Source: Actinopolymorpha alba DSM 45243 (GTDB taxonomy: Bacteria > Actinomycetota > Actinomycetes > Propionibacteriales > Actinopolymorphaceae). From it: 64,000 nt of DNA. A program made the translations under genes and the position numbers. Shown here piece by piece: positions 8,562 through 16,939 of this stretch; the stretch's first letter is position 1, and each line of letters begins with the position of its first letter. A model generated the notes under the pieces. That model was not told the origin of the DNA. It made no database searches and saw nothing but the letters and a program-made list of their open reading frames with translations. Where the stretch lies: assembly GCF_000373925.1 (NCBI RefSeq), contig NZ_KB892790.1:436-64435 (forward strand), read 5' to 3'.

Positions 8562-8756
8562 CTGGGGTCCCGGCTTCGCCTGGCAGGCCATTGGGCCTGC
8601 CCGCCTGGGAGCCGCCCGTCGCGGGCGCAGAGGCTCGACGTCAAAGGGAAAGGCGTGAAGATGTTTTGCGAGCGGCAGCGGGCCCGAAGGGACGCAAAAG
8701 ATCTCTCGCGCGGCCCTTGACGTCGAGAGCGCCGGCGACAGGCTCCGGGACCCCAC
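8562..8756 (-). repeat. nested inverted repeats upstream of ssb (structured leader or origin-like)
   Basis: Three concentric palindromic arms: GGGGTCCCGG 8564-8573 with 8745-8754; CTCGACGTCAAAGGG 8634-8648 with CCCTTGACGTCGAG 8714-8727 (one base missing); TTTTGCG 8664-8670 with CGCAAAA 8693-8699. A side hairpin GCAGGCC-CAAT-GGCCTGC (minus strand) sits at about 8583-8600. The whole block lies 30-220 bases upstream of the ssb start. It could be an untranslated structured leader of ssb or a secondary structure used as a single-strand or transfer origin. The order of arms favours one long branched stem. Confidence 0.6.
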
Positions 8757-8913
8757 CCCAAAGGGGGCAACAGCTGCGCCCGGCGAAGCCGGCACCCTTC
8801 TGCAGTTCAAGGGCTCGTGCGACTTTCGAGCAGGGCTGCTGGATGTCGGTGCTCAGGTTCACACTGACTTTGAAGAGAAATCCACGGCCGGCATATCAGA
8901 GGGGGTTGAGGTG

Positions 8914-9375
8914 ATGGGGATCAAGGAGCTGTACCGGCGGATACCGGGTACAGCGGCCCCGACACGTGAGCAGGCCCACGGGGCCTGGGCGGCGGTGTCG
9001 ACGCTGCGGCACGAGTCGGAGCATCCGCTGGTGGTCGGCGCCTACACGGCCGCGGAGTGGACGCTTCAGCTCACCGACGTGCGCCCGCTGCCGCGGGCCA
9101 GCCTGACCGACGACGACATCGTCCGCATCGCGGTAGCCGATGACCCGGACCTGGTCCACCCCGCCAACCACGCCAACCACGCCAACCACGCCAACCACGC
9201 CACGATCGGCGACGAGGTGCTGCACGCGATCGACATTCTGGAGCACCGGCGGGCAGGTGATGAGAGCGTGGCGCTCGGCGTCTACGTATGGCTCGCCTGG
9301 TGGCTGGGCCACCGGGACCTTCCCGAAGAGCTCATCCCCGCCTCGGAAGCGTTCGAGCAGCTGCGAGCCGGATAG
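8914..9375 (+). CDS. hypothetical protein with an Asn-His-Ala tandem repeat
   Basis: 153 codons from ATG 8914 (GTG 8911 is also possible), after GAGGGGG. It begins MGIKELYRRIPGTAAPTREQ. A near-perfect 9-bp repeat (GCCAACCAC, four copies at 9163-9198) encodes NHANHANHANHA in the middle. The C-terminal part (IDILEHRRAG... VYVWLAWWLGHRDLPEEL) is helical and Trp-rich. No known family recognised and no signal peptide. The gene is followed at once by a hairpin terminator and is divergent from ssb across the nested inverted repeat. Confidence 0.6.
   Translation: MGIKELYRRIPGTAAPTREQAHGAWAAVSTLRHESEHPLVVGAYTAAEWTLQLTDVRPLPRASLTDDDIVRIAVADDPDLVHPANHANHANHANHATIGDEVLHAIDILEHRRAGDESVALGVYVWLAWWLGHRDLPEELIPASEAFEQLRAG
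9163..9198 (+). repeat. 9-bp tandem repeat inside a coding region
   Basis: Four uninterrupted copies of GCCAACCAC followed by a partial fifth. The unit is a multiple of three, so copy-number change would add or remove NHA tripeptides without breaking the frame. Confidence 0.9.
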
Positions 9376-9395
9376 ACCGGCCAGACGACAGAGGC

Positions 9396-9429
9396 CCCGG
9401 CCGCAGATCCTATAGGGTCTGCGGCCGGG
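9396..9429 (+). terminator. hairpin terminator after the NHA-repeat gene
   Basis: CCCGGCCGCAGA (9396-9407) pairs with TCTGCGGCCGGG (9418-9429) around a short loop, 20 bases after the stop codon. There is no T tract, as is common for actinobacterial terminators. Confidence 0.75.
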
Positions 9430-10002
9430 CACCCTCGTACCTGTGTCTGCATGGTCGCGTGTCCGGTCAATCGACCTCGGCTGCCGGGCTGCCGCCGCGA
9501 AGGGACGGCGGGCCCGAACAGTCAGCCCGACGTGGCCTCCACCGCGTTGCTCAGGGGCGAATAGCTCAGCGCCGTGTAGTCCGGGGCCACGAGGCTGACT
9601 TGCGAGCCTTTCGTCACGGTCACTGGCTCGGTCGGGTGGCCGTTGCTGATAGGTACCGTGATGGTTGTCGTTGCCCTGATAGGGCCGATGCGGCTTGGTG
9701 CGATCGTTCGTCTCGATCCGACCAGTCGGAGGCATTGTTCAACTGTTCGAGTGATTGTTCGAGCCTTCGAGCAGATCGTTGGCTGGGGTTCACTCAACCC
9801 ACAGGAGCGCCGCAATAACGACGAACGGGGCGTGCACTTGATGTGCACGCCCCTCCAAGCTCCCCACCTGTGGCGAACCCAATCCTATGGAGTCCACACC
9901 CCCGAATACCGCGGCGGCCGCCAACACCCCAGATCCGAGCTTCGGCTTTGTCACCATTACTCTTGCCTTACATTCTCCGACAAAGCCGGAGGTCCGTTCT
10001 GG
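9430..10002. other. intergenic region with a strong hairpin and possible gene scrap
   Basis: A perfect 11-bp stem GGGGCGTGCAC (9827-9837) / GTGCACGCCCC (9843-9853) with a 5-base loop is the probable terminator of the minus-strand genes at 10003-13292. On the minus strand, 9522-9700 reads a protein-like tail ending LSYSPLSNAVEATSG with no recognisable start. It may be the end of a decayed gene. Otherwise nothing recognised. Confidence 0.5.
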
Positions 10003-10671
10003 TTAGTCTTGTGGGTCGCTTGCTCGATGTGGGCACGAAAGGTTCGGCACTCCTGGAAAGTTTTTAAAGCGCTTATCTTCCGCCTTGTCCAGCTCTTCTT
10101 TAGTCGTGTATACCCGAGTTTCGTAGAGCGCGCCGATCGTTTGCTTGTAGCGGACACCCCTGGCGTCGTATTCCGCTTCCAAACACGGTATGTACAAGTT
10201 GCCCGAGCGTGAGACCCGGAATTCCAGCATGATGAACTCTCGCTCGACACTGACAAGAGACCGTCCAGGCTCAATTGTCTTGCCGATCACAGGCTCGGAC
10301 CGATGCTTTGCCGGGTCATCGCCCACCCCCACTCCTGTAGTGCTGGAGAACCAGGCCATGAGGCTCCCGCCATCGAAGTCCGCGACTCGATACGAGCGCA
10401 CATCGACAAAGTCCAAGCCAGGCGGACTTTTGTAAGGCCGGATGGCCCGCAGAGTTATGGGTGTGTCGGAGCTGTTCACGATGCCGGGCCCGATGTAGTA
10501 CAGCCTGTCGCCCACCAGAGCCGGCACGCCCATCGAGTCGCCACCCATGCCGGCCTCGATAGCCGTACCACCATGCCACGACCGCTTCGTGACAGTGATG
10601 TAGCCGGCCGCCGCACTGACCAGCAGTGCGGCGGCAACGACTACGAGCAGGACTCTGCGTCGTGTTACCAC
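10003..10671 (-). CDS. membrane-anchored hypothetical protein
   Basis: 222 codons from GTG 10671, overlapping the stop of the upstream secreted-protein gene by 7 bases (GTGGTAA). The N-terminus MVTRRRVLLVVVAAALLVSAAAG is one membrane helix or an uncleaved signal. The rest is outside the membrane, with strand-like segments such as GDRLYYIGPGIVNSS and REFIMLEFRVS, and a DARGVRYKQTIGALYETRV region. Family not recognised. Tight coupling to the large secreted protein suggests that the two work together at the cell surface. Confidence 0.65.
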   Translation of the reverse strand: MVTRRRVLLVVVAAALLVSAAAGYITVTKRSWHGGTAIEAGMGGDSMGVPALVGDRLYYIGPGIVNSSDTPITLRAIRPYKSPPGLDFVDVRSYRVADFDGGSLMAWFSSTTGVGVGDDPAKHRSEPVIGKTIEPGRSLVSVEREFIMLEFRVSRSGNLYIPCLEAEYDARGVRYKQTIGALYETRVYTTKEELDKAEDKRFKNFPGVPNLSCPHRASDPQD

Positions 10672-13292
10672 GAGTAGAAGACCTTCACCTTTGGCTTATA
10701 GCCGAGAGGCTGATCAGCGAAGATCCAATGTTTGGCCCAGGTCTTCCTGCCCATATGGATACACTGTTTTCTGTTTGTTGACCGGTTCGTTGACGCCGAC
10801 CCCTTGAAGCCGAGGACGGAGAACGAAGCCGAGTACTTCTTGTGTCTTCCGATGTCTACACAATAGTCCCCATTTTCTGGGATCTTGTTCTTATACGGAG
10901 CCGCGTCGAAACGGGAGTAGCCGTCTCGACTCTCGACGTTGTCTCCATACCTCCAGAGATCGCCACCGTTTGGGGCCTTGACTTTCTGCGGCTTTACCGT
11001 GTTCTTCCAGTAATACGGTCGTAGCCCATCGATGCGGTAGTCGTACTTGCACTTGTAGTACGCCCTATCGACCCAGCGAACCGGAATCCTGAGCTGATAT
11101 GCATCGTATGGTCCGCGGCCCGACCACCCGGTCGACATTCCCAGAGAATGGGCGGTGGTGTAGTCCCCGCCAACCTGAAAACCCTTTTTGTGGTTATAGC
11201 TGACGCCCCACTGCCATGACGTGTCGGCGTAGTTGCTGTAGTTCACCGAGTGTGTGGCGTCCCAGTATGCGTGGCCCTCGAGCACCCTCCCGTACCTGTA
11301 CAGATACTGGACGATGTAGCTCACGACCTGGTTTTCGTAGGTACAGTTCGTGGCGGATGCCTTGCCGCCGTCAGGGATGACCCCCGAGGCGCCGTAGTCC
11401 CCGATGCTGGGGGTCACGGTGGTCGTTGAGTAGTTCGTTGACCCGATCAGGTACGGGTTTTGTTCTTGTGGCACGAGCGATGTGGACGACGTGAACTTGC
11501 CCTCAGGCGGGGCATATTGTTCGGCGTCCGTGGCCGCTTCGAATGCGTCGTCGCTGGTTTGGGCGACAGTTGGTGGGGCCGTCAACTCGCTGGTGCGAAG
11601 AAGTGGATAGAGCTTAGTGGAGGCTACAGGGTCCTGCCTCGCATCGACGGCCGCCTCACTCAGCGTGCCATTCACCGCTATGCCGGCGCGCACCCCGAGA
11701 CTCGAGACGAACGGCCGCTGATCGGCTCCGCCGGAGCCCTCAGCGACGGCTTCCAGATTAAGGACACCGCCGTTGGCCTCCGCCTGAGCCTGAAACTCAC
11801 TCGGCAGAGTCGGCAAGGTTGCTGACCAGGTTCCATCGGCAGCAGTTGTCGCCTGCACCAGAGGCGTGAGAGTCTCCGGCGTAGTCGGCACGGTGTCCGA
11901 TTCAGCCACCGTCTCCGCATAGACGCTCACCACGAATCCTGCGGCCGCACCGCCATTCGGTTGCTGAAGCTTTCCGCGTACGACCGCAGGGTCGGTTGGG
12001 TCCGCGGTCGGGGGTGGTTCAGGTGTAGGCGTCGGCTGGGGCGGTACCGAGGGCTCTACGGCCGGACCTGGTTTCCCATCAAACCAACCCTGGACATCAA
12101 TCAGGACGTCGAATGACCCATTGGTCGGGTTCTTGATGAAGAGTGTCCCGTCACCGGAGATACGTGTCGCCAGGAGCGTCGCACGAGACGGACCCGCAGG
12201 GAAGAACACGTTGTTGAGGCTGGGTTCTGGATCGTCGGGCGACCACACCAGCAGGCCACCGTTAAGGGGAGGGGTGACAACGGTCACGTTCGCGAACACC
12301 GCGGCCATCCCCCGCTTTGGCAAGCCGGCGACACCGCCAACCTGAACAGTGAGGACCTCTCCTGCCGCAAGGGTCTTCTTCGGGCTAAGAATCCGCGCGG
12401 TTGTGGGTGTGAACAAGTCTCCGGAGCCCGAAGTCGCGGAGAAGTATCCTTGAACGTCCAACAGAACATCAAGAGTTCCGCTGGTCTGAAAGTTCTTGAT
12501 TGTGGCGTACCCGCTGGCGTCCGGCTTCACCGACACAGCTTGGGATACCGAGCCACCTGCCGTATAGGCCGGTCCGGACCCTCCCGGTGGAGTCCCGCGG
12601 GTGGAGATGCTCACCGATCCGTCCACGGTCGGTTTGGCGGCAATGAGGTTGACGAACAAGGCGCTCGCGTCCGCCGGTACGCCGTTCACCCCAGCAACCT
12701 TTACGTCGAGGGTGCCTCCGGCTGGAATGGATGCGGTCGTGCGGGTGTCGAGGATGCGCACCGGATTGATCGCCACGAAGCCGCCTGTGCCCGAGCCGCT
12801 GTCATCGAGGAAGTAGCCCTGCACGTTCAGGCCGGCAGTGATCGAGCCGGCGTTGTTGTAGACCTGTAGCGTCCCGGTATTCGTCAGCTCCACGACTGCC
12901 GTGTTCTGGACAGTCGTGCCGGTCGGCGCATTCACGTTGCTGGTATCTGGCCGGGTCCCGCTCGCCCACAGCGTCAGATAGGTGCTCGTCGCCGTGCCAT
13001 GCGCGACCGTGACATCCAGCAAGACCGCTCGGGCGTTGGCCGGGACACCAGCCTTACCGGTCACCTGGACCTGCTGGGTCTGCGCATCGGTCAACGATAG
13101 CGTCGTCAGATTGGTAAGCCGCTCCAGCGGCACATACGCCATCGGCGCGTCCGCGGCACGTGCACTGCTCGCTTGCATGCCGACCACCGCAGAGGCAAGC
13201 AAGCACAGGGCTGCGAACAACCAGGCCACCTTGAACGGTGATCGTGCAGAGGACCCGATCAAAGACACAGCGGGACCACGAACTGAAGCCAT
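10665..13292 (-). CDS. large secreted protein with three cell-surface repeats and an aromatic C-terminal domain
   Basis: 875 residues from ATG 13292 (MASVRGPAVSL) behind a GAGAGGG site. The signal peptide is clear (FKVAWLFAALCLLASAVVG... then SSARA/ADA). Three repeats of about 110 residues follow, each with a PVRILDTR-like start, a GVPA(D/N)A core and a terminal (N/D)VQGYF or DVQGWF motif. This repeat is common in actinobacterial secreted proteins. A Pro-rich linker (PSVPPQPTPTPEPPPTADP) and a Gly/Ala-rich middle region lead to a Tyr/Trp-rich C-terminal domain of about 280 residues with four or more Cys. That domain is unfamiliar and may carry the activity. An upstream in-frame start (13364) would spoil the signal peptide. 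Confidence 0.7.
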   Translation of the reverse strand: MASVRGPAVSLIGSSARSPFKVAWLFAALCLLASAVVGMQASSARAADAPMAYVPLERLTNLTTLSLTDAQTQQVQVTGKAGVPANARAVLLDVTVAHGTATSTYLTLWASGTRPDTSNVNAPTGTTVQNTAVVELTNTGTLQVYNNAGSITAGLNVQGYFLDDSGSGTGGFVAINPVRILDTRTTASIPAGGTLDVKVAGVNGVPADASALFVNLIAAKPTVDGSVSISTRGTPPGGSGPAYTAGGSVSQAVSVKPDASGYATIKNFQTSGTLDVLLDVQGYFSATSGSGDLFTPTTARILSPKKTLAAGEVLTVQVGGVAGLPKRGMAAVFANVTVVTPPLNGGLLVWSPDDPEPSLNNVFFPAGPSRATLLATRISGDGTLFIKNPTNGSFDVLIDVQGWFDGKPGPAVEPSVPPQPTPTPEPPPTADPTDPAVVRGKLQQPNGGAAAGFVVSVYAETVAESDTVPTTPETLTPLVQATTAADGTWSATLPTLPSEFQAQAEANGGVLNLEAVAEGSGGADQRPFVSSLGVRAGIAVNGTLSEAAVDARQDPVASTKLYPLLRTSELTAPPTVAQTSDDAFEAATDAEQYAPPEGKFTSSTSLVPQEQNPYLIGSTNYSTTTVTPSIGDYGASGVIPDGGKASATNCTYENQVVSYIVQYLYRYGRVLEGHAYWDATHSVNYSNYADTSWQWGVSYNHKKGFQVGGDYTTAHSLGMSTGWSGRGPYDAYQLRIPVRWVDRAYYKCKYDYRIDGLRPYYWKNTVKPQKVKAPNGGDLWRYGDNVESRDGYSRFDAAPYKNKIPENGDYCVDIGRHKKYSASFSVLGFKGSASTNRSTNRKQCIHMGRKTWAKHWIFADQPLGYKPKVKVFYSW

Positions 13293-13750
13293 ACCGGCCC
13301 TCTCAACTAGAAACTCAGCCGTCCCGATGGAAACGGCTGACGAACAGTAGCGACAGTCCCGCAAGTTTTGTGCGGTTTCCAGAACCTGCCGTCGCGCGCC
13401 GATGGGGAGATGTCCGGGTTGGCAGTGATTTGGCGCTGCCCCAGCGAGGAACGCGTCCGAATCTGGTCAACCGTTACCGCTCCGGAGCCCTCCATGGGGC
13501 GTCTCGCACACCACGATGTTCCCTCGATCAGGGCGTTTTTCCCCCTCTGCCTGACTCACGTCGTCCCGGTGGGGTCACCGAACGCTGTTACGGCCACCCC
13601 GGAAACCCGGAGTTGACATACTGGTCCCGCGCGACACTGGTGAAGCAGCTGCGAGCCGAATAGACGGGCCGGACGATTAGCGCCCGGCCACGGACCTTTT
13701 GAGTCCGCAGCCGGGCGTCGTCGCGTCGAAACCGGCCTTCGTGCGTCGGT
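13293..13750. other. intergenic region; contains a scrap resembling the end of the NHA-repeat gene
   Basis: 13293-13600 holds the upstream region of the secreted-protein gene and no convincing gene. At 13640-13676 the sequence (CAGCTGCGAGCCGAATAGAC...GGCC.GACGA) matches the end and downstream flank of the gene at 8914-9375, including a following hairpin. This region may be the tail of a lost paralogue. Confidence 0.4.
13681..13717. terminator. hairpin terminator
   Basis: CGCCCGGC...ACGGAC, loop CTTTTGA, GTCCG...GCCGGGCG form a long imperfect stem. It lies between a plus-strand scrap and the 3' end of the minus-strand relaxase remnant, and could terminate transcription from either side. Confidence 0.65.
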
Positions 13751-15840
13751 TCAGTCGATCGGTGTCGTCAGCTGAAGCTGAGGCGCGTTCTCGACTTCGC
13801 GGGTGTTGTTGTGCTCGTCGGCGCGGTCGTCGGCGTGCCAGCGGGTGAGCTGGTCGATGCGTGCGTCGTCGGCGGTACGTCGTTCCTCGAGCTGCTTGCG
13901 CTGCTCGATTTCGCGGAGGGCGCGCTGGGCACGGGTCACCGCGTTGGCGGTCTGGTCCGCGGTTGGCACGCGTGTCCAGTCCTCCGAGCCTAGGTCTGCG
14001 GCCGCGGGCTTTTCGGTGGTCTCGGCGCGAATGTCGGCCGGGGCCGACTCGGCGCGACCGGCGTCGGCGGCTCGGTCGGCGAAGACCGCGGCGTCGCTGG
14101 CGCGGGCTTCGGCGACGTCGGCCAGGTCGGCCTCGTCGGTGACGCTGCGGTGCTGGTCTTCGAGGCGTTCGGTTTCGGCGTGGGCGGCGAGCCATTCGTC
14201 GGCGGTGGTGTGGTCGTCGAGCTGGTCTGCGTCGACTCCCCGCCGGGCGAGTTCGTCGCGGGCGCGTTCAGCGGCCGTACGGGTTTCTGCGGTGTGGGCG
14301 TACCAGAGGGCTCGTGTCTGGTCGGCTTCGGCGAGTTGGTCTCGTTGCTTGGCGAGAGCGTCAGCCAGGGCTGTGGCTTGGGCGGCTTCGCGCTCCAGCC
14401 GCGTCTTTTCGGCCGGGTCGGTTGCGGCGCCGGCGGCGGTCGCCTGGATGGTCGCGTTGTGCCGCTGGCGTTGTTCTGCCTGGATGGTGCCGGCGAGTTC
14501 GTGGGCGACGTAGGCGGGCTGCCAGGTCTGTTCGCGTTCGTACGCACGAACCCGCACCCGTAGCTGCCCGTCGCTCATCTCGGCCTCGGCTCGGGTTGCC
14601 TCGGGCATGCCGAGGGCTCGCCAGGCGGCGCGCCAGGACGCGTATGCCTCGACCTGGCCGGGCTTGGGTGGTCCGGGCAGCGCGACGGCGGGGTCGTCGT
14701 GGCCGACGAGTTCACGGTGCGCGGCGACGGCGCTGGCTCGTTCTTGCCATTCCAGACGTTGCGTCGGATCGTCGGGTACTGGGCCGAAGGCCTCCACCGC
14801 CCACGCAGGGGTTTCGGCGACGGTTTCGGCTCCGAGGATGTCGCGGCGGGTGTCGGCGGCGAGCGCCAGGTCGGCCAGGTGCTGGTGCCAGGCCGGGTCG
14901 GCGACGGCGGGAATCCAGTCGGCGTACCGGTCACCGACCGGTTCGAGGTTGACCCGTTCGCTGATCCGGTGGTGCAGGACACCGGCCAGGCTGCGCACGT
15001 TGTTCAGGTATGCCAGGGTCACCGCCTCGGTGAGCACGCGGTGCGGGTCGTGGCCGGCGATCTCGGCCTGACGGAGTACACGAGCGAGGTTGGGCATGGC
15101 TTCGTCGGCGGCGACAGCTTGCCGCTGTTCACAGGTGAGGAGGCCGTCGTCGACGAGGCGGTCCAGCGACGTAGCCGCCCGGCTGGCAGTGGCCAGGGCG
15201 GCCACATCGGCGAACCGTTCACCAGCCGTCCGAATCGATGCGGCCTCCTCGGCGCTTTCTTCGGCCTCGACCACCGCGGCGACGTCCTCGAGATGTTCCA
15301 CCTCGTACGCCGCGGACAGGACGGCGATCGGGTCGCGGTGCTCCACCAGGTTCGTGGTCCCGACCGGTGCGTCGTCGGGGATCGCCTGGGTGACCACGTA
15401 GCAGGTGTTGCCGTCTCGGCCGCGGGTGAGCGCGACGGTACTGGGCCGCCGTTGTCTCGGGTTCCGATGACGCGGTAGAGCTCCCGGTTGATCGGGCCCC
15501 GTTTGTTGCCTTGGTAGCCGGCCAAGTGCCAGGCGTTGTGGCGGGCCTGCACGATGTCGCCGACCCCGGCGAGGGTGCCCTGCAGCCCGAGCGGAACACC
15601 GGTCTCGGCGACTTTCCCGAGCCGCACCAGTTCGGCGCGGACCTGCGCGGACACGCGTGCGGCTTGTTCGTTGGTGTCGGTGATGAGCAGGCTGTGCCGG
15701 CTGGCGAGATGGTCGCCGAGCCAGCCGCGCATCGCGGCCTGCTCGGCCTGCTCGACCGCACCGCCGTCGACGATCCGGCCGTGCTTGCGGCACTCGGCCA
15801 GGGCCTCCTCGTCGCCTTCCCGCAGGCGAAACGAAGCTCT
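13751..15840 (-). pseudogene. relaxase/helicase remnant (TraA/TrwC type): relaxase domain lost, internal deletion
   Basis: The sequence resembles the C-terminal half of the intact relaxase at 24893-29191. It begins inside the helicase (FRLREGDEEALAECRKHGRIVDGG, about 15840) and runs to GTRDNGGPVPS at about 15440. There the frame changes and about 60-70 codons expected from the homologue are missing. It resumes at ALTRGRDGNTCYVVTQAI and is open to the stop at 13751, with the typical coiled C-terminus (RARDELARRGVDADQL...TTADEWLAA). The catalytic Tyr/His domain and Walker A are absent. It is a fossil of a second conjugative element next to the present one. Short ATG/GTG starts inside it are not true gene starts. 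Confidence 0.85.
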
Positions 15841-15886
15841 GCGCTTGCGTTTACACACACGCTGCAGTGTGATTCCGACTCGGCGG

Positions 15887-16093
15887 CTATGCAACGATGA
15901 CGTCGCCATGGCGTACGTCGAGGTGGAATTCGATGCCGGTCCGTCTCGAGATCTTGGCCAGTGTTTGTACCGGAGTGGAGCGATCGAGAGTGACGACCAG
16001 GGGATCGCACCGCCCAGGAAGAATCGGTATCGCGCCCGAAGGTAACAGGAGGCCTTGGGCGGGAACGGACAGCGAGACTCGCGGATTCCGCAA
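15887..16093 (-). CDS. possible small hypothetical protein
   Basis: 68 codons from TTG 16093, reading MRNPRVSLSVPAQG... then LVVTLDRSTPVQTLAKISRR and ending DVRHGDVIVA. Composition is protein-like with alternating strand residues, but there is no strong ribosome-binding site and no recognised family. It sits in the 390-base gap upstream of the three-gene ATPase/nuclease cluster and may be a gene fragment. Confidence 0.3.
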   Translation of the reverse strand: MRNPRVSLSVPAQGLLLPSGAIPILPGRCDPLVVTLDRSTPVQTLAKISRRTGIEFHLDVRHGDVIVA

Positions 16094-16228
16094 CTGGCCG
16101 GTACGCCTGTCGAAAAAGTTGTAGCTTCAGCGCATGGTGATCACCTGCTCGTTCGCCGGTGGCCGCTGCCGTTGCTCCGTCACGGGTGTGTTCGTACCCG
16201 CGGGCGCCGAGGCGTCCGGGTGGGCGTG

Positions 16229-16939
16229 ATGGGGTCACCGCGGGCATCGGGCGGTTCGACGAGCCAGACCGCTGCCCGGCTGCTCATCATTCTCGACAAA
16301 CTCGGAGAGGCCTCAAGCGCCGCCGATCTCGCCGAGTTCCCGGACGCCGTGAAGGTTATCCGTGCGACGTCGCGGCTCGCCAAGCTCGACTTCTGGCTTC
16401 GGAACCCCGACTACCTGGCCGATGAGGTCCTGACCGACATCGTGGCCGGCGACATCGACCCGAAGGAGGGTCTGCCGCACGTCGAGCGGATGCTGGCCGG
16501 GTCCACGCCGCTGCTCCACCTGTACCCGATGCAGCGGTACAAGTACGGCGCGTGGGAACTGCCGGACAACGCGATCGCGGTGTTGAAGTCATACGGGTTC
16601 GTCGCGCAGCGGCGCGCCAAGGAGGTCGACACCGAGGCGGCGTCGCAGGCTCGGCGGGACTACTTCCTCCTCACCGACGGTGAGAGGGCCGTGGCGAACA
16701 TGCGCGCGCAGGTAGAGCAGATTGAGTGGTACGACCAGCAGGCTGACTCCATCAAGCTCCTCAACCTCGGCCCGAGCGGCGCGGCCGCGAAGAGCCGGCA
16801 GTACTGCCAGCCGGAGTACAAGGCGACGCCGGTCGGCCGGATCATCGCTCCAATCTTGGAGCGGGTGCGCCTACGCTTCGCCGAGGTCGCCGCAGCCTGC
16901 GCGTACACCATCGCCGCGCCCGCCGGAGATACCCCATGA
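16229..16939 (+). CDS. adaptor-like protein of the ATPase/nuclease cluster (winged-helix-like)
   Basis: 236 residues from ATG 16229. This start is chosen because upstream in-frame sequence is Arg/His-rich and not protein-like. The N-terminus is helical (TAARLLIILDKLGEASSAAD, then VIRATSRLAKLDFWLRNPDY), like the small middle components that accompany SMC-type ATPases in ABC-three-component conflict systems. The middle has a Tyr-rich YKYGAWELPDNAIAVLKSYG segment, and a long helix follows (RAVANMRAQVEQIEWYDQQA). The stop overlaps the ATPase start by four bases (ATGA), so the two proteins are translationally coupled and probably form a complex. The family assignment rests on size, position and fold impression, not on a decisive motif. 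Confidence 0.6.
   Translation: MGSPRASGGSTSQTAARLLIILDKLGEASSAADLAEFPDAVKVIRATSRLAKLDFWLRNPDYLADEVLTDIVAGDIDPKEGLPHVERMLAGSTPLLHLYPMQRYKYGAWELPDNAIAVLKSYGFVAQRRAKEVDTEAASQARRDYFLLTDGERAVANMRAQVEQIEWYDQQADSIKLLNLGPSGAAAKSRQYCQPEYKATPVGRIIAPILERVRLRFAEVAAACAYTIAAPAGDTP

Noticed and set aside
9163-9198. Possible CRISPR-like direct repeats
   Set aside because: Nine-base units without spacers, inside a reading frame. No cas genes and no spacer-repeat array anywhere in the window.
9541-9570. tRNA-like stretch CGAATAGCTCAGCGCC
   Set aside because: Resembles a D arm by chance. No anticodon or T arm follows at the right distance.
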